Part shown: one piece after another, positions 43,855 through 55,299 of the stretch | How positions within the stretch are numbered: position 1 is the stretch's first letter | Layout: each line of letters begins with the position of its first letter | Notes under the pieces: model-generated | What the model saw: the letters and a program-made list of their open reading frames with translations, nothing else | What the model was told of the DNA's origin: nothing | Database searches by the model: none | Program-made: the position numbers and the translations under genes | From: Faecalimicrobium dakarense | GTDB taxonomy: Bacteria; Bacillota; Clostridia; Peptostreptococcales; Peptostreptococcaceae | DNA: 55,334 bases | Direction: 5' to 3' | Assembly: GCF_000499525.1 (NCBI RefSeq) | Contig: NZ_HG529418.1 | Location: forward strand, 1 to 55,334

Positions 43855-43990
43855 TTAATGAGTTAATCTATTTCTTCCTTTAGCTCTTCTTCTTCTTAAC
43901 ACGTTTCTTCCGTTAGAAGTTTTCATTCTTTTTCTAAATCCGTGTTCTTTCTTTCTTTGTCTTTTCTTTGGCTGATAAGTTCTTTTCATT
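43855..43990 (-). pseudogene. rpmH: 50S ribosomal protein L34, frameshifted as given
   Basis: The minus strand encodes L34 almost in full ([20 protein letters not shown] to [18 protein letters not shown], stop). However, the start ATG AAA AGA is out of frame with it by one base: the sequence has AAACTT where AACTT would restore MKRTYQPK. Read as written, translation from the ATG stops after about 18 codons. L34 is a short, nearly universal protein, so a one-base insertion error in the sequence is the likely explanation. The span 43855-43990 is 136 bases rather than 135. Confidence 0.85.
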
Positions 43991-44068
43991 TATTGCACCG
44001 CCTTTCAGATTTTATTTCCGTTTATTAAAAATAATAACTTTACCCTCAAAGTAAACATAACACATACA

Positions 44069-44097
44069 ATTATAAATGCTTTTATATTTGTTGTCAA
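44069..44097 (-). promoter_or_regulatory. rpmH promoter
   Basis: On the minus strand, TTGACA (44092-44097) and TATAAT (44069-44074) are perfect consensus elements 17 bases apart, about 80 bases before the rpmH start. Confidence 0.9.
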
Positions 44098-44281
44098 CGT
44101 GTTTTTGGACTGTTGAAATAACAAAAGTTCTTCTATTAATATCTCATTTATTTTTACGCATATTTTATACAAATAAAGACCTAAAACAATTGTCGATAAG
44201 TCTTAGTATTATGTCGATATTTTTCGCTATATATATAAGGAAATACTATTGTGTACTAATTTATCAACAAGCACTTAATAT

Positions 44282-44626
44282 TGTGGATAAATTGAGTATA
44301 AAATATTGAAGTTTGGCATTTATTCTGATATTATTAATATACTTGTGGAAAATGTTAATTACATATACTAACTTATCAAGGTTATACACAAGCTGTGGAT
44401 ATAAATGTGAATAACTTATAACTAATAAGATAATACTTTAGTTATAATCTACATTTATTATATATTGATACTATTTATAACTTTATATACATATTGTTTA
44501 TATCTTTTTACTTTTAAGGAATAATTTTTGTTATTAATATATTATCCACATCGTTATCCATAACTTTTATTATTATGTAAAATTTATCTGAAATTTTGCG
44601 ATTTTTGTTAATAACTTTGTGGAAAA
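44282..44626. promoter_or_regulatory. oriC DnaA-box cluster, upstream of dnaA
   Basis: DnaA boxes: consensus TGTGGATAA at 44282-44290 and TTATCCACA at 44542-44550. Near-consensus boxes are TTATACACA (44382-44390), TGTGGATAT (44394-44402), TGTGAATAA (44406-44414), TTATCCATA (44554-44562) and TGTGGAAAA at 44344-44352 and 44618-44626. The tract 44445-44510 is extremely AT-rich. This is the incC-like half of a bipartite origin. Confidence 0.88.
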
Positions 44627-44656
44627 TGTTAATTATTCTGTTCGGAGGTTTATATT

Positions 44657-45976
44657 ATGGATATAGTTTCTTTATGGGACAAAACACTACAATTAATAAA
44701 AGGAGAGTTATCTCCTCCTAGTTTTAATGCTTTTTTCAAGCAAATCGTACCTTTAAAAATATATATGAGCGATTTAATACTTTTAGTTCCTAACGATTTT
44801 ACTAAAGGGATACTAGAAGATAGGTATTTAAATCTAATAGAAAGCTCAGTAAACCAGCTATCATTAAAAAAATACAATATTAAATTTGTTTTAAATGAAA
44901 AAGACATTGAGGGATTAGGTGAAGAAAACAAGACATCTAATATAAAAAAGAACTATCCAAATTTAAATCCTAAATATACATTTGATACGTTTGTAATAGG
45001 TAACAGTAATAGATTTGCTCACGCTGCATGCGTTGCAGTTGCCGAATCTCCTGCTAGAGCGTACAATCCTCTTTTCTTATACGGAGGCGTTGGACTAGGT
45101 AAAACTCACTTAATGCATGCAATCGGTCATCATATAATGACACAAAAAAAAGATCCTAAGGTTGTTTATGTGTCTTCTGAAAAATTTACAAATGAGCTTA
45201 TAAATTCAATAAAAGATGATCGAAATGAAGAATTTAGAAATAAATACAGAAATGTAGATATTTTATTAATAGATGATATTCAATTTATTGCTGGAAAGGA
45301 AAGAACTCAAGAAGAATTTTTCCATACATTTAATTCATTACATGAAGCAAATAAGCAAATAATAATTTCTAGTGATAGACCTCCAAAAGAGATACCTACA
45401 TTAGAAGATAGATTAAGATCAAGATTTGAGATGGGACTTATAACAGACATACAAGCTCCTGATTTCGAAACAAGAATAGCAATACTTAGAAAAAAAGCTC
45501 AAATGGAAAACATTGACGTTCCAAATGAAGTAACTACTTATATTGCTAAAAATATTAAATCTAATATAAGAGAATTAGAAGGTGCCTTAACTAGAGTAAT
45601 TGCATATTCTTCTCTTACTAATAGAACAATATCTTTTGAACTTGCATCAGAAGCATTAAAAGATATTATAACTACATCAAAAAATGAAGAAATTACAGTA
45701 AATAGAATAAAAGAAAAAGTATCTTCTGTATTTAACCTTAAAATGGAAGATTTCAACTCAAAAAAGAGAACTAGATCAATAGCTTATCCAAGACAAATAG
45801 CTATGTATTTAACTAGAGAACTTACAGACTTGTCTCTACCTAAAATAGGAGAAGAGTTTGGTGGAAGAGATCATACAACAGTTATTCATGCCCACGATAA
45901 GATTGTTAAAGATATACAATCAAATGACGAAATTAAGACTAAAATAGATAAAATGATATCAGATTTAAAAGGATAA
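44657..45976 (+). CDS. dnaA: Chromosomal replication initiator protein DnaA
   Basis: A 439-residue initiator. Domain I is at 1-80. Domain III has Walker [21 protein letters not shown] (near 140-160), Walker [21 protein letters not shown] and the arginine region [20 protein letters not shown]. Domain IV binds DnaA boxes through [22 protein letters not shown] precedes the ATG. It is flanked on both sides by DnaA boxes. Confidence 0.98.
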   Translation: MDIVSLWDKTLQLIKGELSPPSFNAFFKQIVPLKIYMSDLILLVPNDFTKGILEDRYLNLIESSVNQLSLKKYNIKFVLNEKDIEGLGEENKTSNIKKNYPNLNPKYTFDTFVIGNSNRFAHAACVAVAESPARAYNPLFLYGGVGLGKTHLMHAIGHHIMTQKKDPKVVYVSSEKFTNELINSIKDDRNEEFRNKYRNVDILLIDDIQFIAGKERTQEEFFHTFNSLHEANKQIIISSDRPPKEIPTLEDRLRSRFEMGLITDIQAPDFETRIAILRKKAQMENIDVPNEVTTYIAKNIKSNIRELEGALTRVIAYSSLTNRTISFELASEALKDIITTSKNEEITVNRIKEKVSSVFNLKMEDFNSKKRTRSIAYPRQIAMYLTRELTDLSLPKIGEEFGGRDHTTVIHAHDKIVKDIQSNDEIKTKIDKMISDLKG

Positions 45977-45993
45977 TTTTATAAACAATTGTC

Positions 45994-46218
45994 TGTGGAT
46001 ATGGTGTTGATGTCGTGTTTATAGTTTTTTTGTCTAAATTTTATTAACAAAATATTAGATTTACATTCACAAAGATATTAACATTCTATACACATGTTGA
46101 TATCTTTGCGATTATTTAGGTACATATACTTATACACATTATCAACAACACCTACTACTATTACTACTAATTTTTTTATTTATTTTTATATATAAATGCC
46201 ACAAGGAGGTTATCCACA
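45994..46218. promoter_or_regulatory. oriC downstream segment with DnaA-trio-like tract
   Basis: Between dnaA and dnaN lie TGTGGATAT (45994-46002), TTATACACA (46130-46138), TTATCAACA (46139-46147) and TTATCCACA (46210-46218). The tract CTACTACTATTACTACTAA (46152-46170) is a run of DnaA-trio-type triplets right after boxes, followed by an AT-only stretch to about 46197. This is the expected layout for the unwinding element of Firmicute origins. Confidence 0.85.
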
Positions 46219-47325
46219 TTGAAAATAATTTGTAATCAAAAACTCTTAGCTAATAAAATAGGTATTGCTCAAAAAGCTATTAATGGAAAAACAACATTAG
46301 ATCTATTAAAAGGTATCTTATTATCAGCTAAAGATGATCAATTAAAATTAACTGGATATGATTTAGAGATAGGAATTGAAACTTATACACAAGCTGAAGT
46401 AATACAAGAAGGTGAAATCGTAGTAAATGCTAGACTTTTTGGGGATATAATTAGAAAACTACCAGATTCATTTGTTGAGATAGAAACAGATGCTGAAAAT
46501 AATGTATACATAAATTGCGTGAACTCTAGATTTAAAATAAAAGGAGATTCAGCTAAAGAATTTCCAAGATTACCTGAAGTAAATAAAGAGGATTTATATA
46601 ACATACCTCAAGACTTACTAAAGAATATGATAAAACAAACAGTTTTTGCTATATCTCAAGATCAAACAAAACCTGTATTAATGGGTGAACTTTTAGAAAT
46701 TGTAAATGGAGATATAAGTTTAGTTGCTATAGATGGATATAGATTAGCTGTTAGAAGTTGTAAGGTGAACAATATAACAAATGATGCTAAAGTAATAATA
46801 CCTGGAAAGACTTTAACAGATGTAAATAGTTTATTATCTTCTGATGAAGATGTTAAATTAGGATTTGATGATAAAAATGCAATATTTATCATTAATGACA
46901 CAAAAATAATAACAAGACTTCTTGAAGGTGATTTTATTGATTATAAAAAATTACTTCCAAGAGAACATAATTCAAAAGTTAAGTTAAATACAAAAGAACT
47001 TTTAAATAGTATTGAGAGAGCATCGTTATTATCTCAATCAGAGAAGAATAACTTAATAAAATTATCAATAAGAGATAAATCTATGGCAATAACTTCTAAT
47101 ACAGATAGAGGTAACGTGTATGAAGAAGTTTCTTTAGAATTAGAAGGAGATTATTTAGATATAGCTTTTAACTCTAGATATTTTATAGAGGGATTAAAAA
47201 ATATAGATAGTGAAGAAATATTCATAGAATTCACGACTAATGTAAATCCTTGTATAATAAAACCTGCGGACGAAATTAAATATACTTATTTATTGCTTCC
47301 GGTAAGAATATCATCAAATATATAG
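46219..47325 (+). CDS. dnaN: DNA polymerase III beta subunit (sliding clamp)
   Basis: A 368-residue clamp of three similar domains. Recognisable segments include KAINGKTTLDLLKGILLSAK and the C-terminal YLLLPVRI. It encircles DNA and tethers polymerase. The start is TTG, preceded by AAGGAGG; the nine-base spacer is itself a consensus DnaA box. It is followed by a terminator. Confidence 0.97.
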   Translation: MKIICNQKLLANKIGIAQKAINGKTTLDLLKGILLSAKDDQLKLTGYDLEIGIETYTQAEVIQEGEIVVNARLFGDIIRKLPDSFVEIETDAENNVYINCVNSRFKIKGDSAKEFPRLPEVNKEDLYNIPQDLLKNMIKQTVFAISQDQTKPVLMGELLEIVNGDISLVAIDGYRLAVRSCKVNNITNDAKVIIPGKTLTDVNSLLSSDEDVKLGFDDKNAIFIINDTKIITRLLEGDFIDYKKLLPREHNSKVKLNTKELLNSIERASLLSQSEKNNLIKLSIRDKSMAITSNTDRGNVYEEVSLELEGDYLDIAFNSRYFIEGLKNIDSEEIFIEFTTNVNPCIIKPADEIKYTYLLLPVRISSNI

Positions 47326-47335
47326 TACAGACATC

Positions 47336-47362
47336 AAACCCAACTAAATAAAAGTTGGGTTT
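47336..47362 (+). terminator. dnaN terminator
   Basis: AAACCCAACT and AGTTGGGTTT form a 10-bp stem followed by TTTT, just after the dnaN stop. Confidence 0.85.
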
Positions 47363-47430
47363 TTGTAAGTAATTTTGTGATATAATATACTTTTAGCACA
47401 TTGTGCTAGATTTTAGATTAGGAGGAACTA

Positions 47431-47640
47431 ATGATGATTGAAATAGCTATAGATTCAGAATATATAAAGTTAGACCAATTTCTTAAGTTAGCTGATATTG
47501 CATCAACTGGTGGACATGCTAAGTATTTAATTCAAGAAGGCTTAGTTACAGTAAATGGTGAAGTAGAAACTAGAAGAGGAAAAAAACTAAGATCTCAAGA
47601 TATAGTAGAGGTTGAAGGCAATAAAATCAAAGTAGTGTAA
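47431..47640 (+). CDS. yaaA: S4 domain-containing protein YaaA
   Basis: A 69-residue RNA-binding S4-domain protein (IKLDQFLKLADIASTGGHAK, YLIQEGLVTVNGEVETRRGK). It occurs between dnaN and recF across Firmicutes; a ribosome assembly role is suggested for relatives. AGGAGG precedes two adjacent ATG codons; either could be used. recF follows closely. Confidence 0.93.
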   Translation: MMIEIAIDSEYIKLDQFLKLADIASTGGHAKYLIQEGLVTVNGEVETRRGKKLRSQDIVEVEGNKIKVV

Positions 47641-47655
47641 AAAGGAGTGCCTTTT

Positions 47656-48771
47656 ATGCGACTAAATAGCTTACAATTAGTTAATTACAGAAACTACGAT
47701 AATTTACATTTAGAATTTAATAAAAAAGTAAATCTTCTTGTGGGAAGAAATGGTCAAGGAAAAACTAATATAGTCGAATCTATATATATGTTAGCATTTG
47801 GAAAATCATTCAGGACTAGTAAGGACAAGGAGATTATAAAATTTAATAGTGAAAATTTATATGTTGGGGGAAATTTTTCAACTCAGCATACAAATGGTTT
47901 AATAGAGGTTGCTATTGGAAAAAATAAAAAAGGTATTAAAGTAAATAAAATTCATATTCAAAAAATCCATGAATTACTTGGAAACATCAACGTTGTGATA
48001 TTTTCACCTGAAGATTTAAGACTTGTAAAAGAGGGACCGAAAGAACGAAGATTATTTATTGACAAGGAAATTAGTCAGATTATGCCGAAGTATTATAATT
48101 ACCTTACTAGTTATAATAAAATTTTATTTCAAAGAAATCAGTTATTAAAAAGTAAGTATATAGACAAGGCTTTGCTGGATGTTTATGACGAGAGTTTAGT
48201 TCAATATGGTAGTTATATTTATATATTAAGACGAGATTTTATAAAAAAGATAGCTATTATATCTAAAAATATGCATGATAAGTTGACTGATGGAATTGAA
48301 GAATTATCAATTACATATAAAAATCAAATTAACATAAATGATGAAGATACAGTAGCTAGTGTATATAATAAATTTTTAGACAAACTTTCATCTAATAGAG
48401 AACATGATATGGAAACACGCACAACTAAATATGGATTACACAAAGATGATTTAAACATTTTTATAAATGATTTAGATGTAAGATTATATGGATCCCAAGG
48501 TCAGCAAAGGACTGCTTCAATTTCTTTAAAGCTATCAGAGATAGAATTAATCAATAATGAAGTTGGAGAATATCCAATATTAATTTTAGATGATGTATTT
48601 AGTGAATTAGATGAAACAAGGCAAAAACTATTGGTAGATAACTTAAGTGTAGTTCAAATGTTTATAACTACTGCCGAAGTTTCACATAAAAATATATTTG
48701 ATAAAGCTAATACTACTATTTTCAATATCAAGCAAGGAAGCGTTATTAGTATAGAGAATGGAGGAATCTAA
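47656..48771 (+). CDS. recF: DNA replication and repair protein RecF
   Basis: A 371-residue SMC-like ATPase. Walker A is VGRNGQGKTNIVESIYMLA, the signature motif is LYGSQGQQRTASISLKLSEI, and Walker B is ILILDDVFSELDE. It loads RecA on gapped DNA. ATG (MRLNSLQL) is favoured after AAAGGAG; a GTG three codons upstream overlaps that site. The TAA stop directly abuts the gyrB ATG. Confidence 0.96.
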   Translation: MRLNSLQLVNYRNYDNLHLEFNKKVNLLVGRNGQGKTNIVESIYMLAFGKSFRTSKDKEIIKFNSENLYVGGNFSTQHTNGLIEVAIGKNKKGIKVNKIHIQKIHELLGNINVVIFSPEDLRLVKEGPKERRLFIDKEISQIMPKYYNYLTSYNKILFQRNQLLKSKYIDKALLDVYDESLVQYGSYIYILRRDFIKKIAIISKNMHDKLTDGIEELSITYKNQININDEDTVASVYNKFLDKLSSNREHDMETRTTKYGLHKDDLNIFINDLDVRLYGSQGQQRTASISLKLSEIELINNEVGEYPILILDDVFSELDETRQKLLVDNLSVVQMFITTAEVSHKNIFDKANTTIFNIKQGSVISIENGGI

Positions 48772-50673
<1,902 letters not shown>

Positions 50674-50690
50674 AAAGGGGATGAATATAC

Positions 50691-53117
50691 ATGGAAGAAA
50701 ATAATAGAATACTCCCTATTGAAATAGCGGAAGAAATGAAAAAATCATATATTGATTATTCTATGAGTGTTATAGCAGGTAGAGCTCTTCCTGATGTAAG
50801 AGATGGGCTAAAACCGGTTCATAGAAGAATATTATATTCAATGAGTGAATTAAATTTAACACCAGATAAACCATACAGAAAATCTGCCCGTATTGTTGGG
50901 GACGTACTAGGTAAGTACCATCCACATGGAGATAGTGCAGTTTATCTAGCAATGGTTAGAATGGCTCAAGATTTCTCAACTAGAGGACTTTTAGTTGATG
51001 GACACGGAAACTTCGGTTCTGTAGATGGTGATTCACCAGCCGCAATGCGTTATACAGAGGCTAGAATGAGTAAGTTATCTTTAGAGTTATTAAGAGATAT
51101 AGATAAAGAGACAGTTGATTTTACTCCAAACTTTGATGAATCTTTAAAAGAACCTTCAGTACTTCCTGCTAGATATCCAAACCTTTTAGTAAATGGATCT
51201 AATGGTATAGCAGTAGGTATGGCAACATCAATACCACCTCATAACTTAGGTGAAGTTATAGATGCAACAATTCATTTAATAGATAATGAAGAAGCTACAG
51301 TGGATGACTTAATACAATTTGTAAAAGGTCCAGACTTCCCAACATCAGCAATAATAATGGGAAAAGAAAATATCTCTGAAGCTTATAGAACTGGTAGAGG
51401 TAAAGTTAAGGTTAGAGCTAGAGCTTATATAGAAGAATTAGCTAAAGGAAAACAACAAATAGTTGTAACTGAAATACCGTATCAAGTTAATAAAGCTAAA
51501 TTAGTTGAAAAAATAGCGGATTTAGTTAAAGAGAAAAAACTAGAGGGTATTTCTGATCTTAGAGATGAAAGTAACAGAAATGGTATGAGAATAGTTATAG
51601 AGCTTAAGAGAGATGCAAATGCTAATATAGTATTAAATAATCTTTATAAGCACTCTCAAATGGAAGATACATTTAGTATAATAATGCTTGCATTAGTAAA
51701 TGGACAACCAAAGGTATTAAATCTTAAGCAAATATTATATCATTATGTACAACATCAAAAAGATGTAGTTACTAGACGTACTAAGTTTGAATTAAATAAA
51801 GCAGAAGCAAGAGCTCATATACTAGAAGGATTAAAAATAGCTCTTGATAATATAGATGCAGTTATTAAGCTAATAAGAAGTTCAAAAACTGGACAGGAAG
51901 CTAAAGCTGGATTAATAGAACAATTTAAATTATCTGAAATTCAAGCACAAGCAATACTTGATATGAGACTTCAAAGATTAACTGGACTTGAAAGAGATAA
52001 GATTGAAGCTGAATATGAAGAATTAATAAAGAAAATAAATGGATTAAAAGAAATATTAGCTAATGAAAGATTACTTCTTAACGTAATAAAAGAAGAAATG
52101 ATGATAATCAGAGAAAATTATGCCGATGAGAGAAGAACTGAAATAACACATGCTGAGGGCGAAATAGATATGAGAGACCTTATAAGTGATGAAGAAATAG
52201 CTATAACGCTTACTCACTTTGGGTATATCAAGAGAGTTCCAGCAGATACTTATAAGAGTCAAAACAGAGGTGGAAGAGGAATCGCAGCTCTTACTACTAG
52301 GGAAGAGGACTTTGTAAGACATCTTGTAAGTACGACTACTCACAGTAGATTACTATTCTTTACTAATAAGGGTAGAGTATTTAGATTAAATGCTTATGAA
52401 ATTCCTGAAGGAAAGAGACAAGCTAAAGGTACTGCTATTGTAAACTTACTTCAATTAGGACCTAATGAAAAGATAGCAACGTTAATAGCAATAGATGAAA
52501 ATGATACAAATCAATACTTACTATTAGCTACTAGAAATGGTATAGTTAAGAAAACTAAACGTGAAGAATTTAAAAATATAAATAAATCTGGTCTTATAGC
52601 TATAGGATTAAGAGAAGATGATGAGCTTATAGATGTTAAGATTACAGATGGAAATAAAGATGTACTTTTAGTTACTAAAAATGGAATGTCTATAAGATTT
52701 GACGAAAATGACATAAGACATATGGGTAGAACTGCCATGGGAGTAAAAGGTGTAAGCTTATCTAAAGATGATAAAGTGGTATCAATGAACCTATCTGATG
52801 AAGGTACAGATTTATTAGTAGTTAGTGAAAATGGATTTGGAAAAAGAACAGACATAGCTGAGTACAGAACGCAAATAAGAGCTGGAAAAGGTATAAAGAC
52901 ATATAATATAGCTGAGAAAACAGGGAAACTTGTTGGAGCAGAAATGGTAAATGAAGATGACGAGATGATGATAATAAACTCAGATGGAGTACTTATCAGA
53001 TTAAGAGTAAATGAAATCTCATTATTCGGAAGAGTGACAAGCGGAGTTAAGTTAATGAAAACTAACGACGAGGTTAATGTAGTTTCTATTGCTAAAATAA
53101 ATATGGAGGAAGAATAG
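50691..53117 (+). CDS. gyrA: DNA gyrase subunit A
   Basis: An 808-residue gyrase cleavage subunit. The winged-helix and tower domain has active-site Tyr121 in [12 protein letters not shown]. The C-terminal beta-pinwheel includes the GyrA-box-like [10 protein letters not shown]. At the quinolone-resistance positions it has Ser82 (in [15 protein letters not shown]), the residue usually associated with susceptibility. AAAGGGGATG precedes the ATG. gyrB and gyrA form an operon. Confidence 0.98.
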   Translation: MEENNRILPIEIAEEMKKSYIDYSMSVIAGRALPDVRDGLKPVHRRILYSMSELNLTPDKPYRKSARIVGDVLGKYHPHGDSAVYLAMVRMAQDFSTRGLLVDGHGNFGSVDGDSPAAMRYTEARMSKLSLELLRDIDKETVDFTPNFDESLKEPSVLPARYPNLLVNGSNGIAVGMATSIPPHNLGEVIDATIHLIDNEEATVDDLIQFVKGPDFPTSAIIMGKENISEAYRTGRGKVKVRARAYIEELAKGKQQIVVTEIPYQVNKAKLVEKIADLVKEKKLEGISDLRDESNRNGMRIVIELKRDANANIVLNNLYKHSQMEDTFSIIMLALVNGQPKVLNLKQILYHYVQHQKDVVTRRTKFELNKAEARAHILEGLKIALDNIDAVIKLIRSSKTGQEAKAGLIEQFKLSEIQAQAILDMRLQRLTGLERDKIEAEYEELIKKINGLKEILANERLLLNVIKEEMMIIRENYADERRTEITHAEGEIDMRDLISDEEIAITLTHFGYIKRVPADTYKSQNRGGRGIAALTTREEDFVRHLVSTTTHSRLLFFTNKGRVFRLNAYEIPEGKRQAKGTAIVNLLQLGPNEKIATLIAIDENDTNQYLLLATRNGIVKKTKREEFKNINKSGLIAIGLREDDELIDVKITDGNKDVLLVTKNGMSIRFDENDIRHMGRTAMGVKGVSLSKDDKVVSMNLSDEGTDLLVVSENGFGKRTDIAEYRTQIRAGKGIKTYNIAEKTGKLVGAEMVNEDDEMMIINSDGVLIRLRVNEISLFGRVTSGVKLMKTNDEVNVVSIAKINMEEE

Positions 53118-53138
53118 GATATTATCCTATTCTTTTTG
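53112..53138 (+). terminator. gyrA terminator
   Basis: GAATAGGAT and ATCCTATTC pair across a very short loop, followed by TTTTT. It overlaps the gyrA stop. Confidence 0.8.
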
Positions 53139-53182
53139 CATAATCTAATACATAAAAATTTTAAATAAGAGGAGAATGTATT

Positions 53183-53467
53183 ATGAGTAATAAAAAAGGA
53201 AAATATCTATTATTAGGTGCCTTTTTAGGATTTATAGCAGGCTTATTCTTTGCTCCTAAAAAAGGTTCTGAATTAAGAAGAGAAGCTAAAGAAAAATTTG
53301 AAGAAGTAAAAGATAATCCAAAAGATGTTCTACAAGAAACTTTTGATGGTGTAAAAGAAAAGATAAATACTTTAATCGATGAAAGTATTACTGAAGATGA
53401 TATACAAATATCTGAAGATGAAATAGTGATAAGTAGAACTTTTGAGGATGAGGGAGAAGATAATTAA
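53183..53467 (+). CDS. YtxH domain-containing protein
   Basis: A 94-residue protein with one N-terminal membrane helix (GKYLLLGAFLGFIAGLFFAP) followed by the family's KKGSELRREAKEKFEEVKDN and an acidic helical tail. YtxH/GvpP-type proteins in Firmicutes are stress-related and often SigB-controlled. AGAGGAG precedes the ATG. The start of the following DUF948 gene overlaps its stop by one base. Confidence 0.85.
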   Translation: MSNKKGKYLLLGAFLGFIAGLFFAPKKGSELRREAKEKFEEVKDNPKDVLQETFDGVKEKINTLIDESITEDDIQISEDEIVISRTFEDEGEDN

Positions 53468-53724
53468 TGGATGCAATGGGATGGCAGATAGGGGCTGTTT
53501 TAATAGGAGTATCAGCATTAATAGTAGCTATATATTTAAGCAAATTATTACAAACTGCAACACAAATTGTTGAAAAAGCATGTAGAATAGTAGATTATAA
53601 TGAAAGATATATAAATGATACTATAGAAAATGTAGCATCAATAGCGAAAAATACAGAAGATATAGTTGATATGGCAAGTAAAGTTACGAGTATAACAAAA
53701 GTATTTAAATTTATGAAAAGATAA
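53467..53724 (+). CDS. DUF948 small membrane protein
   Basis: An 85-residue protein with one N-terminal membrane helix (WQIGAVLIGVSALIVAIYLS) and an amphipathic helical remainder, as in the DUF948 family usually paired with YtxH. Its ATG overlaps the ytxH-like stop (TAATG), so translation is coupled. The function is unknown. Confidence 0.8.
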   Translation: MDAMGWQIGAVLIGVSALIVAIYLSKLLQTATQIVEKACRIVDYNERYINDTIENVASIAKNTEDIVDMASKVTSITKVFKFMKR

Positions 53725-53747
53725 TTAGATGCTAAGGAGGTTTATCA

Positions 53748-54065
53748 ATGTCGATAAATATAAATTCAAAATTAGATTCACAAAATAGTTTTTGGGATAT
53801 AAATTTAGAAGGTGAACTAGATGTATCTACAGCAGATAAGTTAAAAGAATACTTACACGGGCTAGTGGAACAAGAAGTGGTAGATATGAAAATCAACCTT
53901 TCTAGTTTAGAATACATAGATTCAACTGGATTAGGAGTAATGATAGGTGTACTTAAGAAATTAAGAACTAATGATAAAGAAATATATATAATTAATCCTA
54001 AAAGTAATGTTAAAAAGATTTTTACGATAACAGGTCTAGATAAAATATTTAAAGTGGAGGGATAA
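53748..54065 (+). CDS. rsbV: STAS-domain anti-sigma factor antagonist (RsbV/SpoIIAA-type)
   Basis: A 105-residue anti-anti-sigma factor with the phosphorylatable Ser in EYIDSTGLGVMIGVLKKL (near 60). Partner switching with the following kinase would free the sigma factor. AAGGAGG precedes the ATG. Three bases separate it from the next gene. RsbV is preferred over SpoIIAA because of the SigB-type sigma downstream. Confidence 0.9.
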   Translation: MSININSKLDSQNSFWDINLEGELDVSTADKLKEYLHGLVEQEVVDMKINLSSLEYIDSTGLGVMIGVLKKLRTNDKEIYIINPKSNVKKIFTITGLDKIFKVEG

Positions 54066-54068
54066 GCT

Positions 54069-54476
54069 TTGACTTGTGAAACTATAAAAATGGAAATAAC
54101 TGCAAATCCTGAATATGTAGGTATTATAAGATTAACTACTTCAGGAATAGCTAACAAAATAGGTTTTTCAATAGATGATATAGAAGATATGAAGGTAGCT
54201 GTGTCAGAAGCTTGTACTAATGCAATTAAGCACAGTAATGATGATGTGTTCAATATAACATTTAGTAGATTAGAAAATGGGCTTACTATAGAAATTCAAG
54301 ACAATGGTAAGGGTTACGATGTAGAAAATTCAGTTCAACCTGATTTAGAAAATCCAAAAGAAAATGGATTAGGACTATTTATAATACAAACATTAATGGA
54401 TGATGTAAGTATAGAGTCAAAAGAAAATCAAGGTACAATAGTAAAGATGACTAAATATTTAGGAGTTGATATTTAA
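54069..54476 (+). CDS. rsbW: Anti-sigma factor serine kinase (RsbW/SpoIIAB-type)
   Basis: A 135-residue GHKL kinase. The N-box VAVSEACTNAIKHSN, the G1-type IEIQDNGKGYD and G2-type ENGLGLFIIQTLMDDV boxes are present. It binds the sigma factor and phosphorylates the antagonist. The start is TTG after GGAGGG. Its stop overlaps the next start (TAATG). Confidence 0.92.
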   Translation: MTCETIKMEITANPEYVGIIRLTTSGIANKIGFSIDDIEDMKVAVSEACTNAIKHSNDDVFNITFSRLENGLTIEIQDNGKGYDVENSVQPDLENPKENGLGLFIIQTLMDDVSIESKENQGTIVKMTKYLGVDI

Positions 54477-55252
54477 TGAAAAATGTAGCTAGTGCTACAG
54501 ATTACCTAAATATGGATACGAAAGAGCTATTTAAGATATATAGTAAAGATAAGAACAACAAAGAACTTAGAAACATTCTTATCGAAAGGCATCTATATTT
54601 AGTAAACTTGCTAGCGAAAAAGTATATAAATAAAGGTGTTGAGTTTGAAGATATATATCAGGTTGCTTCATTGGCACTAATATATGCTATAGATAGGTAT
54701 GATATAGAAAAAGGATATGAATTTTCTAGCTTTGCAACGCCAACTATAATAGGCGAAATAAAAAAATACTTTAGAGACAAAGTATGGACATTAAGAGTAC
54801 CTAGACGTGTACAAGAGTTAAGCAAGAAAATAAGTGAAGCTAAAGTTGTTTTAGAACAACAAAATAAGAAACACCCTAAAGTTAAGGATATCGCTAACTA
54901 TATTGGATGTAGTGAAGAAGATGTATTAGAAGCTATGGAGGCCTCATACGGATACCAACCTATATCTTTAGATTCATCAAGTAATGATGATTCTGAAGAT
55001 AAAGATATAACTCTTATAGATAAGATAGGTCAGGAAGAAAGTAGTTTCTCTAATATAGAGCAAAAAGACTTTGTAAATAAATTTATGGAGAATTTAAATG
55101 AATTAGAAACTAAAATATTTAAAGATAGATTCTTCTTAGATAAAACTCAGTCAATAATAGCGAAAGAATTAGAAATATCTCAAATGACTGTTTCTAGGCT
55201 AGAAAGAAAGATAATAGAGAAGCTTAGAAAAGAATATGAAAAAAATATTTAA
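54476..55252 (+). CDS. sigB: RNA polymerase sigma factor, SigB/SigF/SigG subfamily
   Basis: A 258-residue group 3 sigma factor. Region 2 reads HLYLVNLLAKKYINKGVEFE and FSSFATPTIIGEIKKYFRDK, followed by the RVPRRVQEL link, region 3, and region 4 ending QSIIAKELEISQMTVSRLER. The rsbV-rsbW-sigma order is that of the general stress module. No RsbX/RsbU phosphatase gene lies in the window. Spore sigma SigF is an alternative family member. Confidence 0.9.
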   Translation: MKNVASATDYLNMDTKELFKIYSKDKNNKELRNILIERHLYLVNLLAKKYINKGVEFEDIYQVASLALIYAIDRYDIEKGYEFSSFATPTIIGEIKKYFRDKVWTLRVPRRVQELSKKISEAKVVLEQQNKKHPKVKDIANYIGCSEEDVLEAMEASYGYQPISLDSSSNDDSEDKDITLIDKIGQEESSFSNIEQKDFVNKFMENLNELETKIFKDRFFLDKTQSIIAKELEISQMTVSRLERKIIEKLRKEYEKNI

Positions 55253-55270
55253 AAAACTTTAAAAAAAGTA

Positions 55271-55299
55271 TTGACCTACTGTTTAATATATAGTATATT
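55271..55299 (+). promoter_or_regulatory. Strong promoter at the window end, probably for an rRNA operon
   Basis: TTGACC (55271-55276) and TATATT (55294-55299) are 17 bases apart in an AT-rich context. rRNA operons commonly follow this gyrA-sigB region in related Clostridia, but the rRNA is outside the window. Confidence 0.55.

Larger units (their letters stand above)
43991..44656. other. rpmH-dnaA intergenic region, upstream oriC segment
   Basis: About 665 AT-rich bases without a gene. It contains the divergent rpmH promoter at 44069-44097 and several DnaA boxes between 44282 and 44626, ending at the dnaA ribosome site. Confidence 0.85.

Noticed and set aside
50930-50946. Fluoroquinolone-resistance mutation in gyrA
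   Set aside because: The key position is Ser82, a susceptible-type residue; no resistance change is visible.
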